Positions 48,125 through 58,106 of a stretch of DNA of 64,000 nucleotides are shown piece after piece. This stretch comes from Erigeron canadensis (Eukaryota > Streptophyta > Magnoliopsida > Asterales > Asteraceae), in NCBI RefSeq assembly GCF_010389155.1, contig NC_057766.1, positions 34,481,516-34,545,515 of the forward strand, written 5' to 3'. The notes beneath the pieces were generated by a model. It made no database searches and had not been told where the DNA came from. It saw only the letters and a program-made list of their open reading frames with translations. Each line of letters starts with the position of its first letter. Within the stretch, counting starts at the first letter, position 1. The translations under genes were made by a program, and so were the position numbers.

Positions 48125-51100
48125 CTACTGTCTAGGTGCCATCGGCATGGCTGGTTGTTGGCTATAGAAACCACCTTCTATTTGATAATTCTGGTAATTA
48201 TCTGGATATGAAGAAACGCCATTGGTTGGGGGGCCAGCAGGCGGAAATCCAGGCATAGACATAGTTGGTGTTTGTTGGTTCATGCCATGGGCATATGGTA
48301 CCGTCCCAGGAGACTGCATGAATTGAGACATTGGATATGGCTGCATTGGTGGCATTGGTGGCATAGGTGGGGGAGATGATGGAGGCGGTGGTGGTGGATC
48401 TTGAGACTCTGGGTGTGGGAAAGGTGGAGCTGGTGGTTGAGCATTTTGTGGTGACGGTATGTAAGGTTGAGGTTGGTCGTTCTGGATCTTGTTTCTCTTT
48501 GATGGATAATCATTTGACGGCGACTCTTTAATAGAATTGCGAATTACGCCCTCAGATGCTAGCGACGAGAGGACATAGGTGAGCATCTCAGCTGAAGATG
48601 TTGACGCCGTGAGCTTTGCTGCCACTGCAGCAGCCGCAGATTTAGTATCATCAGGATGAGATGTTTGTCGTGTGTACATCACAGTGGCAGGCTGTTCACA
48701 TGTCACAGGAACGTAACCTTGTACGTTGGGTGGGTGAGTTTCTTTCATAGCCTGATCAGGTGGGGATTGAATGCCATTAGGATTACCCAATTGCCTGCAG
48801 AGATTATCAGCCTTTTCTGATTGCACATGTGCAGCCTGAAAACACAAGAACATCGCAAGTGTTATTAGAGAATCAATAGTTTTAATAATAATTACGATGA
48901 CTAGCGATGATAAGTAGCAGATCAACAGACAATAAAAGAAAACTAGAAACCAACAGTGGATTTTCCAAGGCAATCTATTTGTCACAACTTGATCTAAAAA
49001 AACAAAGATTGATGTCTACTTGGATATCTGTAATACTAAAATGTGGAAATCTCAGTCGATCAATGATGAATAAGTTGAGTTGGCTGATGATTTATCTTGA
49101 AAAGCTGAATGTAAAAAATTGAGCTAAATAGGGAATATGTCACGCAGGTGGAAAGCCCCGTGAAGTCTATTTTTGAAGATAACTTCTTGCATTGTTTTAT
49201 TCAGAGTTTATATTTATATATCACATATTATAATGGTAACAAGTAACAACATCGTTTCTGTTGATCTGTAATAATAATGAAAACACAAATTGTTGATAAT
49301 TATAATGTACAAAATGATGGACAGTAAGTGTTTGTAGGTCAAAGTAGCCTGGCTCAACCCATTTTAACCCCTATACCTTATAACTAACCAGCAATTCAAT
49401 TTTGCTACCTACATTAGTAGCCATGGTTATTCATAACAAACTACCTAAAGGGAATCCAATAGCTGAACACAATAACTAACAAATAATTGTGATCAAAGTA
49501 AATATAAGATGCAAAAGTAGCCTACCTGGAGTTGACTACGGACTAAGTCAAGCTTCGTTTCCTGAAAACAACAAAAATGGAAGCCATCATATACAGGACA
49601 AAAAGATATGAATATAATATTCTTAAAAAAAGTACACATTTTGATGCGAACAACTAACCTGCTCTTGAAGAGCGTCCCTCAAATAAGACATGAGATTTAT
49701 TCTTGATGATTCAGCAGCTGTAAGTTGCTGTATACACTCCCTCAAGGCAGCATGCTGCCCCTTAAGCTCGTCCACAACACCTGACCCATTTGCTATTGAT
49801 ATTATAGAAAAGAAAAAAGTAAGATAAGTATATACCAACGAAACAAAACAGTGACAACTATTGCGAAACAGAAATCACCGAAATGTAATATAGATAGAAA
49901 GAAATTGACAATCACAATTATCACAAATAAGAAGTATCCCAAATCTAATATCTCGGCCAATTTCCTTGTTCACAATTTCAACTTGTTTAATGCTCCTAAT
50001 ATTCTATTAAAAATCTTTTAGATATAACAAACACAAAACTGATAATCACAAAGACGAAATATACCAGATTTAATATCGCCACCAATTTCCTTGTCCACTT
50101 TCTCAACGCAGCTAATGGCATTTCTGCATTTACCAATCACAGCATCTTCATTGACTTGACTAGCATATATAGTTTGATACCCTGAAACTATCTTGTCCAA
50201 TGCATTTCCAGCAGGCTGATTCCAATCAAGATAAAGCAAGAAACTTTAACACAAATACAGTAATAGATTTAATGCAGGAATAGAACAAATGATTTACCAG
50301 TTTCGTCCCTAGCTGCTTCCCATTTCTGTCACTCGTTTCCCGGTGCCTTCCAACAAGTTCTTCCTTCAGAACCTGCCCTCGAGAACCAAAAACCTTTCTC
50401 TCGTCTAAAATGTTGACCTGTGGAAATGACAAGACCATATGTTAGATTTAGGAAATGTTCAATTCATTTTACAGTGTTTACAACATCAAAGAAAGAAAAT
50501 TAAGAAAATAATATAGCTCTACGCTTGTCAATAAGTCACAAAGGAAGCATAATGAAGGAGGGGAGGAGGGATACAAATACATGAATTATGTAGACAGCAT
50601 ACAAAGGGAACATGAATATGAAAAAACGTTCATTTATTTCACAAATTCAATTTTTAAATCCATGCCATAAAATTTCCCATCTCTTACATGATAAAACTTT
50701 AGCCCAGTCTATTTGTTTCGACGGTTATATATATCTCCCCACTCTATAAAAGATAAACACTATTAATATTATTCCCTTTAAAATATAGCATATTTGTACA
50801 ATTAAACATACCGAATCACACCACATATCAATTTCTAGATCATTACCATATAAAATTCATGTATAATTAATTTTCATCTGGGCCACTGTTTCTATTTGCA
50901 CAATTGTAAAAACTCAAAGAAGCCTGTAAACTTATCAGAAGTGCTTGCTTTCACTACATGCACAATTGTAAAGACTCAAAGAAGCCTGTAAACTTATCAG
51001 AAGTGCATACTTTCACTACTTGCATGATAAAAGACAATAACTTTTATGCTGAAATATCTTCCTCTAGAAGAACAGGACAAATATATATTATTGAATTAGG

Positions 51101-52131
51101 GGTTGGGTATTGTAAAACAAGTATTAAAGTAAAACAAATAAGACAAGATTTTGACCATTAGATCATGGTTAGATTGATGCACGAAGATTCACGAAGCAAT
51201 TGATGCATAATGATTTCCGTGATGCACGGTGATCTTCAGTAAAGAAAAACCTATTGTTTTATTTGTTTTACTTTAATAGTTGTTTTATTTTACCTAAAAT
51301 CTATTGAATTATTTACCATTAACCAATATACTGTATTATTGTGTTGGTTATTGATCAACCTGGGGAGGAGGTCACTGTGCAGTTAATACTTAGAGTTGTT
51401 GCAGATGTTGGCCTTATTGTAAGTATTATCTTTTGCTCTGTTTTACCATTTGCATGTTTCTACACATTTTTACAGTTATATCTTTGTGTTAAATAACACA
51501 ATATAAAGTTCAGTTATCTGGTCTTATCCAAAGATGAGATGCACATGAAGTAAATAACATTGTTTGAGTTCTTAATGTCCATGCTTTTCTCCAGGGACTT
51601 TTTAGTCAAGAGCAAAATGATTAAAACAGCATACCAGGCGTAATGCAGAATTCCTTCCCGATTCATCCCCATGGTCAATCACATCACGGAGTGCATCTGG
51701 AAGAACCTTCCAGAATTCACCAACAAACTCTGCACCCTTTCTCCTACTATTCTGCAAAATGTCGTTTGCAAGATACAGAAAAGCCAAGCGCTGATCACGA
51801 GGAGAACAGTGGAATTGTTTAGCCCAAGTTTCCACCACTTGTTTTGCCTTATTCATATGAAATATACACCAATGTGACAGAGCTATATCTTGTTAAGGAG
51901 AACAACATCCAACCTAAAATTTTAGTAGGATACTCTCGCTACTAGAGTATATAAACAGCACGTTAAGTTGGTAAATATGCTACCTTCAATTCTGTAAAAT
52001 ACGATGAAAAACTTATAAAAGTCAAACAATATATATATATACTTTAGTAGGATACTCTCGATGCTTTGCTGTGAACTATTGAGCTTGGCCAGCTTCTCAA
52101 CCAATATTTGTGGGTTAAATGCACTTCCCAT
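48125..52131 (-). CDS. CID-domain protein, RPRD1/Rtt103-like
   Basis: Seven exons on the minus strand (52131-52056, 51882-51635, 50417-50298, 50215-50065, 49792-49659, 49561-49526 and 48835-48125) give 491 residues. Residues 1 to about 125 form a CID (RNA polymerase II CTD-interacting domain): FNPQILVEKLAKLNSSQQSI, SHWCIFH, KQVVETWAKQF, QRLAFLYLANDILQNSRRKG and DERKVFGSR. The middle is a predicted coiled coil (DELKGQHAALRECIQQLTAA, ETKLDLVRSQLQ). The C-terminus is Pro/Met/Gln-rich with poly-Pro runs. The domain order matches human RPRD1A/B and yeast Rtt103, which bind phosphorylated CTD and act in transcription termination. The start is the only ATG placing the full CID in frame. A 204-bp MITE lies in intron 2 and does not touch the splice sites. 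Confidence 0.92.
50898..51021. repeat. 62-bp tandem duplication in CID-gene intron 2
   Basis: Two adjacent copies (50898-50959 and 50960-51021), starting GCACAATTGTAAA and containing CTCAAAGAAGCCTGTAAACT, with a few differences. Confidence 0.88.
51099..51302. mobile_element. 204-bp MITE with 9-bp target duplication, copy 2
   Basis: Flanked by ATTGAATTA at 51090-51098 and 51303-51311. It has the same length and orientation as copy 1 at 14047-14250, with about 20 differences by eye (roughly 90 per cent identity). It lies in intron 2 of the CID gene. It has no coding capacity, so it depends on a transposase encoded elsewhere. Confidence 0.92.
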
Positions 52132-52158
52132 TGTTTATTTTGGTTGAGTTCCAATCCG

Positions 52159-52989
52159 CTAACAAATTATACAACTTCTGACGGTCAACCTTCACATCAC
52201 AGATTTTGAAAGAAAAATACCGTTAGGATGAACGGAGATACAATTCAACAGTTACCACCTTACTTATTTAGATCTTAGTAGCGTAATCTATTACAATTAG
52301 TCTCACTGAACAATACTCATATTATACAAGTTCATTTACAAGTTAGCAAGCGAAAATCTCCAGACTACTTACCTACATTCTATACTACAATATGGATCAA
52401 ATCGTCAAAACCCCGTCCATGTTTAACATTAATAAAACCAATACAAACATACCAAAGCACTCATTTTTCCGACCCGGTAAAAACATGACACAACAGGCCT
52501 TCTTACACCGCCGACGGAAACCCAGCCGTCAAGTAATACTCTTTTTCATATCTGTTTCCAAATTTAAAATACAAAACTACCTAAAATGATCTATAGGTCA
52601 CAGCATTGGGTTATTACTATTCTAATTTATTTTAAACTTCATAAAACTACAGATTGCAAATTAACAAAGTAGATAAATTTATTTAACAATACATAAGAGT
52701 AGCTTCAATGCTTAAACATTAGAATGTGTAACCAACAAGTTAATATACTCGTATTAAATTAATCATAACATATAAAATACCTAAAGGATAATAATTTGAA
52801 ATATAGTCTCGTAGAAAATTACTTGGGCACATAACTAGAAAGATAACAAAAGGCAGTTACTTTATCAGCACAGATAAGATAATTCGAATTTTACGGCCAA
52901 TTTTAACAATTAATATGTCAAGGATAAAGCAATTTAACAACAGCTAACAGAAAAACAAAAATAAATTAAGTAAAAAGAAGAAAAATTAC
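52159..52989 (-). other. Probable 5' UTR intron of the CID gene
   Basis: On the minus strand a donor AAAG|GTAATT lies at 52989 and an acceptor TTGTTAG ends at 52159, 27 bp before the ATG. The intervening 831 bp are AT-rich. Inferred from splice consensus only. Confidence 0.5.
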
Positions 52990-53028
52990 CTTTACGGCGG
53001 ATGACCTGATTATTATTAATAATTATAT

Positions 53029-53029
53029 G

Positions 53030-53079
<50 letters not shown>
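53029..53079. repeat. (ATT)n microsatellite in the CID-gene leader or promoter
   Basis: About 17 uninterrupted ATT triplets lie just upstream of the presumed leader-intron donor, probably within the 5' UTR or core promoter of the CID gene. Length polymorphism is likely. Confidence 0.85.
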
Positions 53080-53080
<1 letters not shown>

Positions 53081-53099
53081 TAATCGATGTTGATGAAGG

Positions 53100-54002
53100 A
53101 TTAATAAATTTCTCCATGAAAGAAGAATAAATAAAATGGGAGGGAAAATATAAAATTAGGGTTTAAAATTGAATGAAATTAGGGGAAATTGAAATAGGAT
53201 TTAGTTTTATCGTGGTTGTGGTTTTGGGGTTTGAGAGCCGAGGAAAATAAAAGGGGAATGAAAACTGGAAGGAGGAGGTTATTCGAAACCCAAACCTTGA
53301 AACTCTTTAGTACAGTATACGTCATCATCGGTCTAACACGGGTTAAAAACGGGGCAAATAGATGAGGTTATTTTTGTCCAACCTTATCGACAAAGTGACG
53401 CTTTTTATTGAGAGATTAATACGCAACTTAAATCGTTTTCGAGCTTTTTCATGTGCATCTAGCGGAATTTCAAACTATGTTATATGAATATTTTTATTCT
53501 GAAAAGATGACCTTTTTCATTCAAATGTACACGACCTAATTAATACCGTATGTTTTCTCATCAACGGAAAAAGTTTTACGGCGCCATTAGAAAACAACTC
53601 GTATACCTGACGTACGTCCACCAAAATGTGTTGTTTGTGGATGCATGAGCTGACTTTTGGAGGCACGAGAAGCCTTTTTTGATGACAGCTTTTGTGGGTA
53701 TTGTTAGTTATTTGAAGACGAAGGTTTTGATAAATGGGGGTAAGACGTAACTTGAGCCGATATTTACTAGATTTGAAAAATAAGGTTGTATGTTTATTTG
53801 TTTTGGTGTTAAGTTTCATTTGTGAAAAAGAACGACCTCTACTTTCATTTGAGGGGTACACATGTCCAGTTTTTAATTGCTAAAAGGCGACTTTTTTAGT
53901 TTGTAGACCCCATCCACGATTTAAAGCATGTTTGTTTTTTTTAAGCATTAAGTGATTGAATAGATTGAATGACTAAATAATTAAATAAGTTGTTTTTTTT
54001 TT
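53100..54002. other. CID-gene upstream region and intergenic DNA
   Basis: The promoter side of the minus-strand CID gene, then spacer up to the inverted-repeat element. The minus-strand open frame 53517-53861 (114 codons) has no recognisable domain and a composition like the surrounding DNA. I do not call it a gene. Confidence 0.45.
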
Positions 54003-54049
54003 AGGCGTCTGGTGACCCTACCAGTTTTTTAGTAAAATGATCACACTTT

Positions 54050-54070
54050 TTGCAGCGAGGGTCGCTGCAA
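54050..54070. repeat. Hairpin palindrome, copy 1 (GGG centre)
   Basis: Perfect 9-bp arms TTGCAGCGA and TCGCTGCAA around GGG. It is followed at 54076-54097 by a second perfect hairpin of different sequence (arms CAGTGTACG and CGTACACTG, loop AAAC). Confidence 0.93.
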
Positions 54071-54149
54071 AAAGTCAGTGTACGAAACCGTACACTGTGG
54101 ACCATCAACTCAACAGTGAACACACGGTTCTATATATGGAAACAATTAG

Positions 54150-54385
54150 TGTCCGAAAGTTGCACTATCGTTTTCAATTTCTTTCTACTTGTTCCTTCTA
54201 TTTCTATATCATTGTTCTTTCATTCACAATCTTCAGTATTATTATTATAAGTTTTAAATTTATATATATATTATTGTTTTCATCCGAAAGTTTAACTATC
54301 GTTTTCAATTTCTTTCTATTTTGTTCTTTCTATTTCCATATCATTGTTTTTTCACAATCTTCAGTATTATTATTATCAGTTTTAA

Positions 54386-54410
<25 letters not shown>
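54150..54410. repeat. Tandem duplication of about 125 bp
   Basis: Blocks starting ACTATCGTTTTCAATTTCTT and containing CACAATCTTCAGTATTATTA occur at about 54162 and again at 54295. The second is followed by (TA)n at 54385-54409. Confidence 0.8.
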
Positions 54411-54416
<6 letters not shown>

Positions 54417-54521
54417 TTCATTTATATATATAGATATAGATATATAGATATACATTAGATTTTCAATATACTATAAATTGTAGATCTTTAGTATTATTAT
54501 TATAGTTTATCATCATTTCAG

Positions 54522-54660
54522 ATGGATTTTGAAAGTATATGGGGCGAAATGGGTGCGGAAGGTTTTGAGCTTCACTTAGAAGAACCTGATGAAGAATTTG
54601 ACATACCAGAGGCGGCCCCTCATTTTGACTACGACGCTAGGGTTTTTCACACCGATCAGG
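54522..54660 (+). pseudogene. Orphan first exon, possibly of a FAR1/MULE-type protein
   Basis: An ATG opens 46 codons (MDFESIWGEMGAEGFE, then acidic residues, ending RVFHTDQ) up to a plausible splice donor Q|GTATCC at 54661. The ending FHTDQ before an intron resembles the start of the FAR1-type DNA-binding region in plant MULE-derived proteins, but this is a resemblance from memory and weak. No following exon is found: the next 600 bp are tandem repeats. It is either the remnant of an autonomous element's transposase gene or a captured host exon. Confidence 0.35.
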
Positions 54661-54675
54661 TATCCTTGTTAACTT

Positions 54676-55300
54676 TAAAAAAAACTAATTTAGGCAAATA
54701 TCATTATTAGTTTATATTTTAGTAGTAATTTGTGTGTTTTTTGTTAAATTTATTGCATATTTAAAATGTTAGATATTTATTAGTATACAAATTAATGATA
54801 ATTTTTTTAAAAAAAACTAATTTAGGAAATATCATTAGAATATTTATATTTTAGTACTATTTAATTTGTGTTTCGTTGTTATATTTATTGCTATTTTAAA
54901 ATGTTAGATATTTATTAGTATACAAATTAATGATAATTTTTATAAAAAAAACTAATCTATGCAAATATCATTAAAATATTTATATTTTAGTACTATTTAA
55001 TTTGTGTTTCGTTGTTAAATTTATTGCAATTTTAAAATGTTAGATATTGCATATTTAAAATGTTAAATATTTATTATTATACAAATTAATGATAATTTGT
55101 TAAAAAAAAAATAATTTAGGCAAATATCATTAAAATATTTATATTTTAGTACTATTTAATTTGTGTTTCGTTGTTATATTTATTGCAATTTTAAGATGTT
55201 AGATATTGCATATTTAAAATGTTAGATATTTATTAGTATACAAATTAATGATAATTTGTTAAAAAAAAATAATTTAAAATGTTAGATATTGCATATTTAA
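54676..55300. repeat. AT-rich tandem array, unit about 130-160 bp
   Basis: Units start near 54676, 54807, 54943, 55101 and 55260 (the last truncated). Each contains AAACTAATTTAGGCAAATAT or a variant, TTAGTACTATTTAATTTGTG and AAAATGTTAGATATT. Spacings are 131, 136, 158 and 159 bp. The array follows the orphan exon directly. Confidence 0.85.
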
Positions 55301-56693
55301 AATGGGAGCTGATTTGCTCAAGGTAATAATTACTCTGCACAAGGAAAATATTATCAAATGACTTTAAAACGTTTTTAAGTTGCTCGTGTCGAAGTCGATC
55401 GACAGGCGGCCCTTTTTCGCAAACTCAGCCTCCAAATTTAAATTTTGACATGGCCCCCTCCCCTTTCCCTTTCGTGGGGCTAGAAAAAATTAAAAAAACA
55501 AGTTAGTAAAAAAAATATTAAATTAAAATATGAATTATAAAGAACCAAATTCTAAAAAGACAAGTTAGTAAAAAAATATTAAATTAAAATATGAATTATA
55601 AAAAAACCAAATTCCTTACCGCCGCTGCCTTTGCAGCCCCATGTAATCTTCCACCATGGTCGATGTGGGTCTTCATTGCCGCCATCACCGCCATGGTAAG
55701 TCGCCATCTATACTGCAAAATACAAATCATATTATACGTTTTTTGCAAAATACAAATCATATAACAAAATTATCACAAATTTAATTACTTTTATATATAT
55801 CTTTTTTACTTGATAATAATTTTTAGAACTCCATTTATACAATATAAATTTACTTTTATACTTTTAAATTTAACTTTATAGTAATTTTTAATACGTCTAA
55901 GGTAGTTTATTTAATCAAAATTTTTAATTCAAATTTTTAAATAATTTTGTATATTTAGTTCAATACATATATTTTTAACATAATCTTGGCTATTTATTTT
56001 AATCAATTTTTTAACAAATTTTAATCTACGTCATTTTTATTTTGTCAATATTCTAACCAAAAAGTAAAACACCTAACACTAATGACTAAAATATTCTAAC
56101 AAATCAATATATTAACTTTTTAACTTAATTTTTTATACTTTTGAACTTAATTTTTATAATTAATTTTTATGTATATTTTTGTTGAACTAAATTTTATTAC
56201 GTTTTTTATACTTTTGAACTTAATTTTTATGTATATTTTTGTTGAACTAAATTTTATTACGTCTTAAGTAGTTTATTTAATCAAAATTTTTACATAATCT
56301 TGCCTATTTATTTTAATCAATTTTTTAACAAATTCTAATCTTCTTAATTTTGCATTTAAAGATATATATTCTAACAAATCACTAACAAAACAAATTCGTG
56401 GCTCCTAACAAATCACTAAATTATCAATAAATCAAAACTAACTATACTAACAAAACTAATAAATATACAAAAACTATACTAACATACCAATATTCTAACA
56501 AAACTAATAAATATACAAAAACTATACTAACATACCAATATTCTAACAAAACTAACTAATTAACAAAACTAACAAAACTAATAATAACATACCAATATAC
56601 TAACAAACCTATTAAAATCCTATAAACAACTAATAATTCTAACAAATTAACAAAATTGATATATGTACAAAAACTATACTAACATACCATGGA

Positions 56694-56933
56694 GGCCCGG
56701 ATTTTTTCACTTTTTGCAGCGAGGGTCGCTGCAAAAATTAGTAATGGTCTAGATACTAAAAAATACTGGTTTGGATATTGGGAAAAACATAAAATACATA
56801 CCACAATTTGAAAGGCCCGAATTTTTTCACTTTTTGCAGCGAGGGTCGCTGCAAAAATTAGTAATGGTCTAGATACTAAAAAATAATGGTTTGGATATTG
56901 GGAAAAATATAAAATACATACCACAATTTGAAA
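56694..56933. repeat. 120-bp tandem duplication carrying hairpins 2 and 3
   Basis: Two adjacent copies (56694-56813 and 56814-56933) are almost identical. Each contains the hairpin palindrome, at 56714-56734 and 56834-56854, both with a GGG centre, followed by TTAGTAATGGTCTAGATACT. Confidence 0.92.
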
Positions 56934-56974
56934 TGGCTTGAAAATTTGGGGAAGACGACCGACCGGAATTTGGG

Positions 56975-57310
56975 GGAGGATAATCCCGACACTGGCGGTA
57001 CTGCGGCGGCGGTGGACGACGGCGGCGGCGGGCGGTACTGCACGGTGGTGGCTGGCGGTGGACGGTGGTGGCTGGCGGCGGTAATGCAATGGATGGTGGA
57101 GGAAGAGAAGGCTGGGGGAGGATAATCCCGACACTGGCGGTGGACGGCGGCGGCGGCGGGCGGTACTGCACGGTGGTGGCTGGCGGTGGACGTTGGTGGC
57201 TGGCGGCGGTAATGCAATAGATGGTGGAGGAAGAGAAGGCTGGCGGTACTGCACGGTGGTGGCTGGCGGTCGACGGTGGTGGTGGCTGGCGGCGGTACTG
57301 CAATAGATGG
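56975..57310. repeat. GC-rich minisatellite (CGGTGGTGGCTGGCGG type)
   Basis: A sharply GC-rich island in AT-rich surroundings, built from variants of ACGGTGGTGGCTGGCGGT, GGCGGCGGGCGGTACTGCA and GGAGGAAGAGAAGGCTGG. A larger unit of about 130 bp (GGAGGATAATCCCGACACTGG onward, at 56975 and 57116) is also repeated. The long Pro-rich open frames on the minus strand (56679-57303) are a by-product of this composition, not genes. Confidence 0.88.
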
Positions 57311-57430
57311 GTGGAGGAAGAAAAAGTGTAAAAAAATGTTATAATTTGAAGGGTGGAGGAAGTGTAATCTGAAAATGATGGAATAGATGATGGGTGGATC
57401 GGTTTTTAAAAAGGCGTCGGGGTAAACTTA

Positions 57431-57451
57431 TTGCAGCGACCCTCGCTGCAA
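57431..57451. repeat. Hairpin palindrome, copy 4 (CCC centre)
   Basis: The same 9-bp arms as the other copies but with CCC in the centre, that is, in inverted orientation relative to copies 1 to 3. Confidence 0.93.
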
Positions 57452-57517
57452 TAAGTGGAGAAACGGTCGGGTCAAACATTTAAAGCGGTGAGTGGAAAGC
57501 TGACGTGGCGAGGGTTA

Positions 57518-57538
57518 TTGCAGCGACCCTCGCTGCAA
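57518..57538. repeat. Hairpin palindrome, copy 5 (CCC centre)
   Basis: Inverted orientation, lying within the right terminal inverted repeat and mirroring copy 1 in the left one. Confidence 0.93.
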
Positions 57539-57590
57539 AATGTGCCTGGTCAAGTTACTAAAAATGGTGGTCGAGATACGGGGCGCGTTT

Positions 57591-58106
57591 TTTTATCTAT
57601 TAAGTCTTTGATTGACTTGATGGGTTAAATACCTTTTTATTAGGGAACTGATATTCGTACCACAAAATTTAATTAATCTACTATTTTTATGCATTACTTA
57701 CTTGTACAGTTTGTTATAATATATGTACAGTGTAATAGATGTATCAAATGTTGTGGTACGATTATCCCTGCCCTTTTTATTATGTCCATTAAGTCTTAAA
57801 CAAACCGGACCATAATCTATGTCATCCGTAAGTAATATTTTGTACAAATTTTGGCCAAAGTGATTATTAATCTTTATCTTAAAGTCCTTTTTGCATGCAT
57901 GAAAAATAAATCAGCAATATATATGTAGAGCCATTGTTCAATAGGAGGTTTTTTTCTCCTTTCTTTTTCTTTCTAGTTTTTCAAATCCCCACATGAATTC
58001 AATTAACAAACCCACATAAGAACCCTAATTGCATTTGTATTGGTGGGTCATGCATTTAAGAATGTGGGGTGGTTTGAAGGGGGTGATTGATGATAGGTGG
58101 GAGAAG
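57591..58106. other. Upstream region of the RLCK gene
   Basis: AT-rich DNA with several TTAAGTCTTTGA-type words (57600 and 57787) that may come from old hAT MITEs. The promoter and leader of the kinase gene should lie after about 57850. No clear TATA box was identified. Confidence 0.4.

Larger units (their letters stand above)
54003..57590. mobile_element. Inverted-repeat element with palindromic hairpins, MULE-like
   Basis: The two ends are diverged inverted repeats of about 70 bp. Starting from GGCGTCTGGTGACC at the left and from the reverse complement of the segment ending at about 57590 at the right, both sides read ACC-CCA-TTTTTAGTAA, then TGAYC, then CAC-TTTTGCAGCGAGGG. Five copies of a hairpin (arms TTGCAGCGA and TCGCTGCAA, centre GGG or CCC) lie in the element, at both ends and internally. 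Long inverted repeats and a FAR1-like first exon suggest the Mutator superfamily. Both flanks are T-runs, so the target duplication cannot be read and the exact ends are uncertain. Confidence 0.65.

Noticed and set aside
53517..53861. 114-codon minus-strand frame
   Set aside because: No recognisable motif, no splice or promoter context, and a composition like the surrounding intergenic DNA.
56679..57303. Three overlapping long Pro-rich minus-strand frames
   Set aside because: They follow from the GC-rich minisatellite, occur in several frames at once and have no domain or conserved start.
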